From FEB-22 sp003105195 (GTDB lineage: Bacteria; Pseudomonadota; Alphaproteobacteria; Rhizobiales; Xanthobacteraceae), in NCBI GenBank assembly GCA_027493405.1, contig JAOSKV010000001.1, positions 808,855 through 872,854 of the forward strand: a stretch of DNA of 64,000 nucleotides. Reading direction: 5' to 3'. The notes beneath the pieces are model-generated. The model saw only the letters and a list, made by a program, of their open reading frames with translations. It ran no database searches and was not told where the DNA came from. Position numbers and translations under genes: made by a program. Below are positions 25,546 to 34,525 of this stretch, piece by piece. Each line of letters begins with the position of its first letter. The stretch's first letter is position 1.

Positions 25546-26202
25546 ATGGCTGATTGCATGTTCGAGCCTACGCAGCGCTTCGCCGCGGTGATCGCCGACA
25601 TCGACGCGGCCAATTCCCATGATCCAAGGACCATCGAGCAGGCCGGTGCGACGCGCCCCTATGAGGTCGTCTACGCCGAGCGCATGACCCGGCGGCTCGA
25701 GATGATGTATCCCGATGCCTCCGAGTTGCTGCGCATCGCCGCACGCGGCCAGCACATTCGCCGTTTCGACATTCCGCGCACGCGATACGCGCAGGGCCGC
25801 GATGGCTATAACGAGTGGCGCCGCGCCTGCCGGGAGCACCATGCCGCCCTCATCGGCAGCATCATGCACCGGCACGGCTACGACAGTCGGGACATCGCGC
25901 ACGTCGCGAAGCTCGTCCGGAAGGAACACCTCAAGAAGGACAAGGAATCCCAGGCGCTCGAGAACGTGGTCGATGTCGTCTTCCTCGAACATTATTTCGA
26001 GGTATTCCACGACAAGTACCGGCACTACGACGACGCCAAGATCATCGACATCATCGCCAAGACCTTGCGCAAGATGTCCCCCAAGGGCCATCAGGCGGCA
26101 CTGGCGCTCGACCTCCCGGAGCCTGCCCGCAAGCTCGTCGTTGCGGCGGTCGAGCGGGAGGCGGCCGCGCTCGCCCGGCTGGCAGAGATCGCGATCGACT
26201 GA
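25546..26202 (+). CDS. DUF4202 family protein
   Basis: A 218-residue soluble, mostly helical protein. It has RRLEMMYPDASELLRIAARGQHIRRFDIPR near residues 50–80 (QHIRR is the family signature), VAKLVRKEHLKKDKESQALE and VVFLEHYFEVF, as in DUF4202 proteins. Histidines and acidic residues resemble an HD-like metal site, but no activity is known to me. ATG 25546 is the most upstream plausible start; ATG 25558 is equally possible. It is followed 27 bases later by a DsrC paralogue, which suggests a shared sulfur-related operon. Confidence 0.75.
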   Translation: MADCMFEPTQRFAAVIADIDAANSHDPRTIEQAGATRPYEVVYAERMTRRLEMMYPDASELLRIAARGQHIRRFDIPRTRYAQGRDGYNEWRRACREHHAALIGSIMHRHGYDSRDIAHVAKLVRKEHLKKDKESQALENVVDVVFLEHYFEVFHDKYRHYDDAKIIDIIAKTLRKMSPKGHQAALALDLPEPARKLVVAAVEREAAALARLAEIAID

Positions 26203-26229
26203 ACCGGGAACCGACGCTGGGAGGCGATC

Positions 26230-26742
26230 ATGGCCGTGGAATCAAAGAAGGCGACTGCCAAGCGACCGAAGGCCTCGGGCGGAACGAAGGTCATCGCGAC
26301 CTCGTCCCAGGCGCCGGATCCGGCGCAGAGTCCCCCGCGGGAGACGGCCGCCTTGGCGCCGGGAGCTCGGCGTCGATACGTGCCCAGCACGATGTACGGT
26401 GTCCTGCATCCGAGCGCGGAGCGGGAATCAGACCCGGATTTCCCGGATGCACCCGAGGCATGGACGCGGGGCCGGACGGAAACCTTGGCGGTCGCCGACG
26501 GCATCGACCTCACGGACGATGTCTGGGAGGTCATCCGGGTGCTGCAGGGCTGCTACAAGGACGAGGTGTCGCCGCGGATCAGGCTGCTCCACGACGCGCT
26601 CGAGGCGCGCTTCGCCAGTAAGGGCGGCATGAAATACCTTTACGGGATCCTGCCAGGCGGCCCGATCGTACAGGGATGCGCGCTCGCCGGACTGACACCT
26701 CCCCCGGGCGCGAGGGACCTTTCCTTCGGCAGCGTCGCATAG
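26230..26742 (+). CDS. DsrC/TusE-family paralogue with a long N-terminal extension
   Basis: A 170-residue protein. Residues 1–75 are a low-complexity Lys/Ala/Pro-rich tail; residues 85–165 form a DsrC-like domain (GIDLTDDVWEVIRVLQGCY, MKYLYGILPGG, VQGCALAGLTPPPG). The arm keeps a cysteine at the CysB position but ends RDLSFGSVA with no CysA. The extension is unusual for the family. GGAGG lies five bases before the ATG. Its gene converges on dsrN. A regulatory or partner-binding DsrC variant is plausible; a two-cysteine trisulfide carrier is not. Confidence 0.78.
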   Translation: MAVESKKATAKRPKASGGTKVIATSSQAPDPAQSPPRETAALAPGARRRYVPSTMYGVLHPSAERESDPDFPDAPEAWTRGRTETLAVADGIDLTDDVWEVIRVLQGCYKDEVSPRIRLLHDALEARFASKGGMKYLYGILPGGPIVQGCALAGLTPPPGARDLSFGSVA

Positions 26743-26743
26743 C

Positions 26744-26763
26744 CTCCCCCTTCGGACAGGGAG
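26744..26763. terminator. weak bidirectional hairpin between convergent genes
   Basis: CTCCC at 26744–26748 can pair with GGGAG at 26759–26763 across a ten-base loop, in the 41-base gap between the DsrC paralogue and dsrN stops. There is no T-tract, so intrinsic termination is uncertain. Confidence 0.3.
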
Positions 26764-26783
26764 AGACGCCGGACAGGACCGAT

Positions 26784-28235
26784 TCAATTCGCGTGGAAAC
26801 GGCTGTCGGCCGCTGAACGAGCCTGCTTGCACGCACGCACGAAGGCAACGAAGCGGCTCGCCCAGCGTCCGCTCCGGACGGTCGAGCGCAGGTGGCAGAA
26901 TCCGGCAAGCACGTTCCCCCTGACGATGCCGTCGTTGTGCCCGTCGACGCCGTGTCCGCGCATGACGCGATAGGCAAATCGGGTTGCCGGATCGAGACGA
27001 TCGAGCGCGGCATGATGGAACTCGTGGGCGGGGATCCGCGATCGGCCGGCGCCGGCCGACTGCGCCTCTGCCCGCGGCCAGGGAAATGCATCCGTCTCCT
27101 CCAGGACGACGAGGCCGCGCCCCTGCGGCGCCGCGTGCATCACCGTGTCGGCCGGGATGAACCCGACCATCTCGTGCGCCTCGCCGCCCCACCGGATCGA
27201 GCGCGTGAGATACATGAGCCCCCCGCACTCCGCGTAGATCGGCAGGCCGCTTTCGGCGGCGCGCCGGATCTCGGATCTCAGGCTTCCGTTGCGGCTCAGC
27301 ATCGGCATCTGCGTCTCCGGAAACCCCCCGCCGATGAAGAGCCCATCCGCATCCGGCAGGCGCGCATCGCCAAGGGCGTTGAAGAAGACGAGCTCGCCCC
27401 CCGCCTGCTCCAGCGCTTCCAGGTCGTCGGGGTAGTAGAACCCGAATGCGGCATCGCGGGCGACTGCGATACGCACATCCCTCTGGGCGGCCGTCGCGCC
27501 CCCGTCGCCCGCGGCGGACCGGCTCTCGTCCGAGCTCGCGAGCGATACCGCCGGCGCGCTACGGGCGAGCTCCCGGACGCGATCGAGGTCGATGCCTCTC
27601 TCCACCGCCAGGATCAAGCGGCTGATCGTTTCATCGCGCGCCGCCGTCTCGTCGGGAGTCGTCAGCCCCAGATGGCGCTCCTGCACAACGAGATCCGTGC
27701 TGCGGCCGATGGCACCCATGACCCGCACGTCGGTATAGCGTTCGATCGCCTGGCGGAGCTTGCTCTCCTGGCGCGGCGACACCACGCGGTTCAGGATCAC
27801 GCCCCCGAGGACGACCTCGCGGTCGAACATGCGGTAGCCGAGCACGAGAGGTGCCACACCGCGCGTGATGCCTGTTGCGTCGATGACGAGCACGACAGGG
27901 GCACCGAGGAGTCTCGCGAGCGCGGCGCTCGAGTCGCGTCCCTCGAGGTCGACGCCGTCGTGAAGCCCCTTGTTTCCCTCGATCAGCGCGAGATCGGCAA
28001 GTGCGGCATGGCGAGCGAAGAGAGCGCGGATCTCGGTTTCGGTCTGCGTATTGAAATCGAGATTGTAGCATGGGCGCCCGCTCACGCGGGCAAGCCACAT
28101 CGGGTCGATGTAGTCCGGCCCCTTCTTGAAAGGCTGCACCGTCAGTCCGCGGGCGCGCAACGCCCCCGCAAGGCCGACGCTCACCATCGTTTTCCCCGAC
28201 GACTTGTGTGCAGCGGAGATGAACAGGTGCGCCAT
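26784..28235 (-). CDS. dsrN: DsrN, siroheme amidase (CbiA/CobB-like)
   Basis: A 483-residue glutamine-dependent amidotransferase of the cobyrinic acid a,c-diamide synthase type. It has an N-terminal P-loop SAAHKSSGKTMVSVGLAGAL, the KKGPDYIDPMWL motif, and a class I glutaminase domain with YAECGGLMYL containing the nucleophilic cysteine. DsrN converts siroheme to the siroamide used by DsrAB. It is the terminal gene of the dsr operon, 129 bases after dsrP. A CobB role in cobalamin synthesis is less likely given the position. Confidence 0.92.
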   Translation of the reverse strand: MAHLFISAAHKSSGKTMVSVGLAGALRARGLTVQPFKKGPDYIDPMWLARVSGRPCYNLDFNTQTETEIRALFARHAALADLALIEGNKGLHDGVDLEGRDSSAALARLLGAPVVLVIDATGITRGVAPLVLGYRMFDREVVLGGVILNRVVSPRQESKLRQAIERYTDVRVMGAIGRSTDLVVQERHLGLTTPDETAARDETISRLILAVERGIDLDRVRELARSAPAVSLASSDESRSAAGDGGATAAQRDVRIAVARDAAFGFYYPDDLEALEQAGGELVFFNALGDARLPDADGLFIGGGFPETQMPMLSRNGSLRSEIRRAAESGLPIYAECGGLMYLTRSIRWGGEAHEMVGFIPADTVMHAAPQGRGLVVLEETDAFPWPRAEAQSAGAGRSRIPAHEFHHAALDRLDPATRFAYRVMRGHGVDGHNDGIVRGNVLAGFCHLRSTVRSGRWASRFVAFVRACKQARSAADSRFHAN

Positions 28236-28364
28236 GCCGCTATGATGCCGCGGGCAGAGGATGCCGACGCGCTCGGATCGCGGCTCCGCCGCCGGCGACC
28301 GCCGCTGCCCGGACCCGGAGCGAAGCCCGCCAAGGATCGTCCGGCCGTGGGCGCCACGCCGCGC

Positions 28365-29561
28365 TCATTGCGTCGGCCTCGGCAGGAACGGCAGCAGCTT
28401 GACCGCGATGCCGGCCACCAGGACGGCAAGGGAAAGTCCGCTCAGGCCGAGCAGCACCTCCGGCAGCGACGCCCGGTAGGCCGCCACCTGGCCGTCCTGG
28501 AACGAGCTCATCACCTCCATGCCCGGGAAGAGATTGAGCGGAAACGCCTGGCCGCCGATGATGATGACATACATCTGCGCGAGTCCGCCGGCGAGGCACA
28601 GCGCCGAGGCGACGATGAGCGCGGTGCGGCTTCGGCCAAGCCGCGGCAACGCCAGGATCGCAAGCGGCACCATGCTGCCGACGAGGATCTGACCGACCCA
28701 GAATGCGACCGTGTAGCTCCCGCCCGCGAGCAGGAGGAAGCGTTCGACACCGTGCCGCTCGCTGGCATAGAGGTTGGTCAGGTGATGAACGGCCGTGAGG
28801 TGGAGCACCGCAAGGATGAAAATCGCCAGAAGACCGCGGAACTTGCCGGTCATCTCGTCGCTCAGGAGATCCCGGCGTTTTTCCTGTTCGAGGCCTGCAA
28901 GCGCCAGCACCGTGAAGGCGAGACCGTAGAGAAGCGAAGCCGCGATGAACAGCGGTGCCATGATGGCCGCACCATAGGCCTCGCGCGCAACGAGCCAGCC
29001 GAAGATGGAGCCCGTCCCGGTCGTGAGAATGAGCCGCCAGGCGAACGCAAGCCCGCCGACTGCGCTGCCGATATGGCTCATGCGCGATGCACGGCGATCC
29101 ATCATGACAAACAGATAGGCCGCAACGATCGCCAGGAAACCCACGTAGAGAAAAATGTTCCAGGCGAAGATGGACTTGAAGTTGTAGGTGGTCATCGCGA
29201 CGATCAGCCGATCGGGCCGGCCGAGATCGAGAACCAGCACCGCGAGCCCGCCGATCAGGAGGGCGATGGCGAGCAGCCCGGAGAGGCGGGCGTAGGGCTT
29301 GTATTCCGATCGGCCGAACACCGAGGAGATCGAGGCGATATTGAGCGCGCCGGAGGCCGCCACGATCAGGAACACCGCGAAGACATGCGGCGTGCCCCAT
29401 ACGATCCGGTTGGTCATTCCGGTCACGATATGGCCGCGGTGCTCCATGACCGAGGCGGCCCCGAGGCCCGCGAGAAGGACGATCGCGTTGAGCGCCAGCA
29501 GGCCCCAATAGGCCGACCCGTGGTCCTCGAGTTTCTGATAGGCAACCTTGGCCATCATCAT
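28365..29561 (-). CDS. dsrP: DsrP, NrfD-like quinone-interacting membrane subunit
   Basis: A 398-residue integral membrane protein with about ten hydrophobic helices, of the NrfD/PsrC family. It starts MMMAKVAYQKLEDH and contains WGTPHVFAVFLIVAASGALN near residue 68. It exchanges electrons between quinone and the periplasmic DsrO/DsrJ part of the DsrMKJOP complex. It lies 23 bases downstream of dsrO. The length and topology match rDsr-type DsrP. Confidence 0.94.
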   Translation of the reverse strand: MMMAKVAYQKLEDHGSAYWGLLALNAIVLLAGLGAASVMEHRGHIVTGMTNRIVWGTPHVFAVFLIVAASGALNIASISSVFGRSEYKPYARLSGLLAIALLIGGLAVLVLDLGRPDRLIVAMTTYNFKSIFAWNIFLYVGFLAIVAAYLFVMMDRRASRMSHIGSAVGGLAFAWRLILTTGTGSIFGWLVAREAYGAAIMAPLFIAASLLYGLAFTVLALAGLEQEKRRDLLSDEMTGKFRGLLAIFILAVLHLTAVHHLTNLYASERHGVERFLLLAGGSYTVAFWVGQILVGSMVPLAILALPRLGRSRTALIVASALCLAGGLAQMYVIIIGGQAFPLNLFPGMEVMSSFQDGQVAAYRASLPEVLLGLSGLSLAVLVAGIAVKLLPFLPRPTQ

Positions 29562-29584
29562 TCTCCGGAGCCACGGTCGCTCCG

Positions 29585-30394
29585 CTAGATGTTCCGGTAG
29601 TGCACGCCCGGATCAGTGCCGAGATCGGAGCGAATGCGGGTCGTGCGATAGCTGGCGACGCGCCTCGAAATCTCGCTCGCCGGGTCGTTGAGGTCGCCGA
29701 ACAGCATCGCCCCGCCCGCCGAATCGTTGCAGGCTTCCACGCACGCCGGCACCCGCCCCTCATCGACGCGATGAACACACAACGTACAGCTCTCGACCGT
29801 TCCCTTACCGCGCGGTGCATGCGGTCGCTGGTCCTCGAGCGGCTCGTGTATGAACGAGCGCGCATTGTAGGGGCAGGCCATCATGCAGTAGCGACAGCCG
29901 ATGCAGATGTGCTTGTCCACGAGTACGATGCCGTCCGCGCGCTTGAACGAGGCGCCGGTCGGGCATACGTCGACGCACGGAGGTTCGGCACAGTGCTGGC
30001 ACATCATCGGTAGCGAGAAACTCGCGCCGTTCCTCGGATTCTTCACCGTCAGCTTGCGGATCCACTGCGCGTCGGTCTCGGGATGACCGGTGTCACGCCA
30101 GCCATTCTCCTGCTGGCAGGCGACGACACACTGGTTGCAGCCATCGGCGCATCTCGAGACGTCGATCAGAAGACCCCAGCGGACCTTCGCGGTGACCTTC
30201 TCGTCCGGCGCCCTGGCGGTCGCCGGCTCGGCGCCGAAGACATGGAGAGTGACGCCGGCCGCGAGCGTCGTCGCCGTCATCGCCACGGAATCGCGCAGGA
30301 ACGCGCGGCGCGAGAGGTCCCCCTCGGTGCGCCCGCCGCCGCCGCCGCATCCGCCGCTCCGGCACCCCGCGCCTCCTGTGGAACCGCAGCTCAT
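29585..30394 (-). CDS. dsrO: DsrO, periplasmic [4Fe-4S] ferredoxin-like subunit
   Basis: A 269-residue protein with a twin-arginine signal (SRRAFLRDSVAMTATTLAAG) after a Gly/Cys-rich N-terminus. Iron–sulfur motifs CADGCNQCVVAC, CQHCAEPPCVDVC, CIGCRYCMMAC and CTLC...CVEAC follow, as in DsrO and related DmsB-type proteins. The ATG at 30392–30394 overlaps the dsrJ stop and has GAGGAG upstream. It is exported by Tat and works with DsrJ and DsrP. The eight-cysteine N-terminal stretch before the signal (MSCGSTGGAGCRSGGCGG) is unusual. Confidence 0.93.
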   Translation of the reverse strand: MSCGSTGGAGCRSGGCGGGGGRTEGDLSRRAFLRDSVAMTATTLAAGVTLHVFGAEPATARAPDEKVTAKVRWGLLIDVSRCADGCNQCVVACQQENGWRDTGHPETDAQWIRKLTVKNPRNGASFSLPMMCQHCAEPPCVDVCPTGASFKRADGIVLVDKHICIGCRYCMMACPYNARSFIHEPLEDQRPHAPRGKGTVESCTLCVHRVDEGRVPACVEACNDSAGGAMLFGDLNDPASEISRRVASYRTTRIRSDLGTDPGVHYRNI

Positions 30395-30888
30395 TTGCCG
30401 AGACTCCTCACGTAATCCCCGAGCGCCGCCGTTTCCGCACTCTCGGGCGCATTCGGCGCCGCGGCCCCGGTCGGCGAAGCCGCCACGGGCCGCGATGCAT
30501 GGCACTCGAAGCAGTCGACGCGCACCGCCACGTAGTCGTGGCAGGTGCGGCAGAAGTGCTGCGGGCTCGCGCTCGTGACCGGCTGGCCGTCGGCGCCCGT
30601 TACCGCATGGCAGTCGATGCAGCCTTTCAGGCTGAAGCGCTGCGTGCGGATGCCGTCGTGGACCGTCGAGTCGCGCTGGTGCGTCAGCGCGGAAGGATGA
30701 TTGCGGCGCATCCAGTCGGTCTCTGCGACGCATTTCTCTCCGCGGCCGCGCGGCGGCTTGGGTGCCGGCACCCGGTCAACCGTCGCGGCACCCCGTGTCT
30801 CGGCCGCCACGCGGTCGAGCGAAGCCCCCGCGGCCGCGACGAGCAGCCCGAGACCCATGGCCATCGCCACCCCTGTCCGCGCCTTCAC
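30391..30888 (-). CDS. dsrJ: DsrJ, triheme cytochrome c
   Basis: A 165-residue periplasmic cytochrome with a signal peptide (MKARTGVAMAMGLGLLVAAAG) and three heme motifs, CIDCH, CRTCH and CFECH. These match the three hemes of DsrJ. An additional lone cysteine (GEKCVAETDW) near residue 53 is where DsrJ is known to have an unusual Cys ligand. It sits between dsrL and dsrO in the operon. Confidence 0.93.
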   Translation of the reverse strand: MKARTGVAMAMGLGLLVAAAGASLDRVAAETRGAATVDRVPAPKPPRGRGEKCVAETDWMRRNHPSALTHQRDSTVHDGIRTQRFSLKGCIDCHAVTGADGQPVTSASPQHFCRTCHDYVAVRVDCFECHASRPVAASPTGAAAPNAPESAETAALGDYVRSLGK

Positions 30889-30981
30889 TGGCCTAGCCCC
30901 ATCCGGACGCCCTCCGCCACATCGAGTTCCGCTTCCGGTTTCCTCCCCGACGCGCCCCCGCTGCCGAAGTCGGCAACGCCG

Positions 30982-32940
30982 CTACTCGCCGAGCCCCATC
31001 TGGATGTAGCCCGTCGGACACACATCGGCGCAGATGTGGCAGCCGATGCACATGCTGTAGTCGGTATAGACGTAGCGCCCGACCGCGCGTTCCTTCTTCG
31101 GCACGCGCTTGACCGCGGTCTGCGGGCAATAGATCACACAGGCGTCGCACTCGAAGCACATGCCGCAGCTCATGCAGCGCTCGCCCTCGTGGACGGCCTG
31201 CTGCTCGGTGAAGCCGGAGATCCGCTCGTGGAAATTGCCGAGCACCTCGTCAGCCGAGATGTGCATCTCGGAGCGCTTCCCGCGCGGATCGTACTTGAAG
31301 TGGCCCTTGAAGAGATCGCCGTGGGGGATGATCTGCGCTGCCGAGCGGTCCTCATAGTTGTGGATCGCCCACTCGGCCGCCGACGTTCCGCGCGTCTGGA
31401 CGTGGTCGTACTGGGCCGGCTCGAGGTTGCGCTGGTGAAGCTCCTCGAGCAGGTTGAAGTGATGCACGTCGATCTTGGGCCGCTTGTCCGTCGGCGCACC
31501 TGCCAGGAAGCGGTCCATGGTTTCGGCCGCAATGCGCCCGTGGCCGATGGCCGTCGTCAACAGGTGCGGGCGAACGACATCGCCGCCGGCGAAGTGCTTC
31601 TCGCCCTTGCGCGCCTTGTATCCGGGCACGATGTCGATGAAGCCCTTGCCGTTGTCGAGCTCGCCGAGGCCGTCCAGATCGCCCATCTGGCCGATGGCGG
31701 AAACGATGATATCGCACTCGATCTCGAACTCGGTTCCTGGCTTGGGCTCGGGCGTCATGCCCTTCATCGTGCATTCGCACATCTTGAGTGCGCGCACGCG
31801 GCCCTCGGCATTGGTCAGCACCTCGATCGGCATGACACCGCCCCGGATGTCCACGCCTTCGCGCAGGGCGTCCTCGCGTTCGCGCTCGGCGGCGGTCATC
31901 TTCTCGATCGGGAAGAGCGAAGTCAGCGTCGCCTGCACGCCCTCGCGCCTGAGCGTGCCGGCGACATCCTGGGCCGTGAAGCCGACCACGCCGTGACCGC
32001 CGGCGTCATGCCGGTGCGTCGCCTTCACGTGACCGAGCCGGCGCGCGACCGAGGCGACGTCGATAGAGGTGTCGCCGCCACCGACAACGACGATCCGCTT
32101 GGCGGTCGAGAACACCCAGCCGTGGTTGAAGGCATCGAGGAACTCGACGCCGGTGAGGCAGCCGTCGGCGCCCCAGCCCGGCACCGGCAGCCCACGGCCC
32201 TTCTGCGCGCCGATCGCCCAGAAGACCGCGTCGTAATCGCGTTCCAGGTCCGCGACGGCGATGTCCTTGCCTACCCTGACATTGAATTTCACCTCGACGC
32301 CGAGGTCGAGTATGCGCTTGATCTCGGCATCGAGCAGTTCGCGCGGCGTCCGGTAGCCGGGAATCCCGTAGCGCATCATGCCGCCAAGCTGTTCATTCGC
32401 CTCGAGGATCGTCACGGCGTGACCCCTGCTGCGCAGGAAATAGGCGGCCGTGAGCCCGGCCGGCCCGCCGCCGATCACGGCAGCGCGCTTGCCGGTGGAA
32501 GGCCCCGGTTCCGGCAGCGCGGCATTGTGCTCGATCGCCCAGTCGCCGATATAATGCTCGACCGCGTTGATGCCGACGAAGTCGTCCACTTCGTTCCGGT
32601 TGCACCCGTCCTCGCAGGGGGCCGGACATACGCGGCCCATCATGGCAGGGAACGGGTTGGCCTCGACCATGCGCTTGAACGCGTATTCCTGCCACGACAT
32701 GCCAGCGATCGCCGGCTTGTCCATCTGCCGTGCGATCGAGAGCCAGCCACGGATGTCATGGCCGGAGGGGCACGAGCCCTGGCACGGCGGAGTGCGGTGC
32801 ACGTAAGTCGGGCACTTGTAGGAGCGGTCCGCCTGGAAGATCTTCTCGGTGAGATCGTCCCAGTCGGTCCACATGCTTTCGCCGTTCTTGAAGCGCCTGA
32901 ATGTGTGCGGCTTCTTCAGCGTTTCGGTCGTATCGTTCAT
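30982..32940 (-). CDS. dsrL: DsrL, NAD(P)H:acceptor oxidoreductase
   Basis: A 652-residue iron–sulfur flavoprotein of the GltD-like group. N-terminal cysteines (CPTYVHRTPPCQGSCPSG; CPAPCEDGCNR) bind [4Fe-4S] clusters. FAD binding uses AAVIGGGPAGLTAAYFLRSR near residue 155, NAD(P)H binding uses IVVVGGGDTSIDVASVARRL near 293, and a C-terminal ferredoxin domain has CGMCFECDACVIYC and CIGCHICADVC. DsrL couples DsrAB to pyridine nucleotides in the sulfur-oxidising pathway, so it marks the oxidative rather than reductive direction. Confidence 0.94.
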   Translation of the reverse strand: MNDTTETLKKPHTFRRFKNGESMWTDWDDLTEKIFQADRSYKCPTYVHRTPPCQGSCPSGHDIRGWLSIARQMDKPAIAGMSWQEYAFKRMVEANPFPAMMGRVCPAPCEDGCNRNEVDDFVGINAVEHYIGDWAIEHNAALPEPGPSTGKRAAVIGGGPAGLTAAYFLRSRGHAVTILEANEQLGGMMRYGIPGYRTPRELLDAEIKRILDLGVEVKFNVRVGKDIAVADLERDYDAVFWAIGAQKGRGLPVPGWGADGCLTGVEFLDAFNHGWVFSTAKRIVVVGGGDTSIDVASVARRLGHVKATHRHDAGGHGVVGFTAQDVAGTLRREGVQATLTSLFPIEKMTAAEREREDALREGVDIRGGVMPIEVLTNAEGRVRALKMCECTMKGMTPEPKPGTEFEIECDIIVSAIGQMGDLDGLGELDNGKGFIDIVPGYKARKGEKHFAGGDVVRPHLLTTAIGHGRIAAETMDRFLAGAPTDKRPKIDVHHFNLLEELHQRNLEPAQYDHVQTRGTSAAEWAIHNYEDRSAAQIIPHGDLFKGHFKYDPRGKRSEMHISADEVLGNFHERISGFTEQQAVHEGERCMSCGMCFECDACVIYCPQTAVKRVPKKERAVGRYVYTDYSMCIGCHICADVCPTGYIQMGLGE

Positions 32941-32976
32941 CGCTGCACTCCATCGTCCTGAACGGACGCTTCAAGA

Positions 32977-34512
32977 TTACTCTTCGTCACGTTCACCGAC
33001 CGCGCCGCCGTCGGTGCGCTCGAGAACGATCGCGTTCGACACCATCTGGTGCACGCTCACGATCGCCTCCCTGTCGAAGCCGTACATCGGCAGCACCTTC
33101 GAGAACTGCGCCTTGCAGATCGCGCACATCGCAGCCATGTGGGTGACGCCGTGCTCGGCGGCCACGTGCTGGAGTGCGCGCATCCGGGGCTGCGCTCCCT
33201 TCTCGCGGATCTCGATCAGCTCGTCGGTGAGCAGCCCGCCGCCGCCGCCGCAGCACACCGTGCTCTCCTTGATGGTGTCGGCGGGCATGTCATGGAAATG
33301 ATTGCAGGTCGCCCTGAGGATCGCGCGCGGGATGTCGAACTGTCCGCCCGGCTTGTTGCCGAGCCGCGAGCCGCGCGCGATGTTGCAGCTGTCGTGGAAC
33401 GTGAGCCGGATATGGTCGTTCTTCGACTTGTCGAAGGTGAGCTTGCCTGCCGCGATCAGATCGTGGGTGAACTCGCAGATGTGCTGCGGGATCGGGTAGC
33501 GCTGGTCGAGGAAGTCGAAGGGACCGGCGAGCGTGTTGAGAAAGCTGTAGGCGGCCCGCCAGGCATGGCCGCACTCGCCGAACACGATCCGCTTCACGCC
33601 GAGATCGAGCGCCGCATGGCGGACCCTGAGCGAGATCTCGCGCATGTTCTCATAGGAGCCGATGAACATGCCGAAATTGGCCGCTTCGGTCGCGTGCGAG
33701 CTGATCGTCCAGGTCACGCCCGCCTGATGGAACACCTTGGCATAGCCGATCAGGCCGGCGATGTGCGGCTCGGCGAAATAGTCGGCGGACGGCGCCACCA
33801 GCAGTATTTCCGCGCCCTTCTCGTCCAGAGGGAACCTGACCGGAACGCCGGTCTCCTCCAGCACCTCCTCCTCGAGGTCCTCGAGTGTCGCCTTGAGCGC
33901 CTTCTTCGGCAGCCCGAGGTTGTTGCCGATGGTAAGGACCTTGCCGATGATCTCGTTGGAGTATTTCTGCCCCTTGCCGATCGAATCCATGATCTCGCGG
34001 CCCGCCATGGAGATCTCGGCGGTATCGATGCCGTACGGGCAGAACACCGAGCAGCGCCGACATTGCGAGCACTGGTGGAAATAGCTGTACCAGTCGTCGA
34101 GCACCTCTTCGGTCAGGTCTCGCGCGCCGACCAGCCAGGGAAGGTATTTGCCGGCCAGGGTGAAATGGCGGCGATAGACCTGACGCAGCAAATCCTGGCG
34201 CGCGACGGGCATGTTCTTGGGGTCGCCGGTGCCGAGGAAGTAGTGGCACTTGTCGGTGCAGGCGCCGCACTTGACACAGGAGTCGAGAAAGACACGGAAG
34301 GAGCGGTATTTGCCGCGCAGCTCCGCCATCTTCTCGATCGCCTTCTCCTGCCAGTTCTCGACGAGTCCGCCGGGAAAGCCGAGCGGCTTCTGGAACTCGG
34401 GGGCGGCGCCGTAAGGCTTGCTCGCGGCCATGCAGCCGGGGACGAGATCGGGAATCTCGAGCGGATCGGGGAGATCGTCCTCGATTTCCTGTGCTTCCTT
34501 AACGCGGTCCAC
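32977..34512 (-). CDS. dsrK: DsrK, heterodisulfide-reductase-like [4Fe-4S] subunit
   Basis: A 511-residue cytoplasmic HdrD-like protein of the DsrMKJOP complex. It has two ferredoxin motifs (CVKCGACTDKC, CSQCRRCSVFCPYG) and CCG-type motifs ending FGECGHAWRAAY and STVCCGGGGGLLTDE for the noncubane cluster that oxidises DsrC. Start GTG 34510–34512 has GAGAGG upstream; a longer frame would overlap dsrM. DsrC is the expected partner. Confidence 0.95.
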   Translation of the reverse strand: MDRVKEAQEIEDDLPDPLEIPDLVPGCMAASKPYGAAPEFQKPLGFPGGLVENWQEKAIEKMAELRGKYRSFRVFLDSCVKCGACTDKCHYFLGTGDPKNMPVARQDLLRQVYRRHFTLAGKYLPWLVGARDLTEEVLDDWYSYFHQCSQCRRCSVFCPYGIDTAEISMAGREIMDSIGKGQKYSNEIIGKVLTIGNNLGLPKKALKATLEDLEEEVLEETGVPVRFPLDEKGAEILLVAPSADYFAEPHIAGLIGYAKVFHQAGVTWTISSHATEAANFGMFIGSYENMREISLRVRHAALDLGVKRIVFGECGHAWRAAYSFLNTLAGPFDFLDQRYPIPQHICEFTHDLIAAGKLTFDKSKNDHIRLTFHDSCNIARGSRLGNKPGGQFDIPRAILRATCNHFHDMPADTIKESTVCCGGGGGLLTDELIEIREKGAQPRMRALQHVAAEHGVTHMAAMCAICKAQFSKVLPMYGFDREAIVSVHQMVSNAIVLERTDGGAVGERDEE

Positions 34513-34525
34513 GGGGGCCTCTCGC

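Noticed and set aside
25191..25634. 147-residue minus-strand frame
   Set aside because: Only its 3' part resembles TusE; the first half is a shadow of the DUF4202 gene region.
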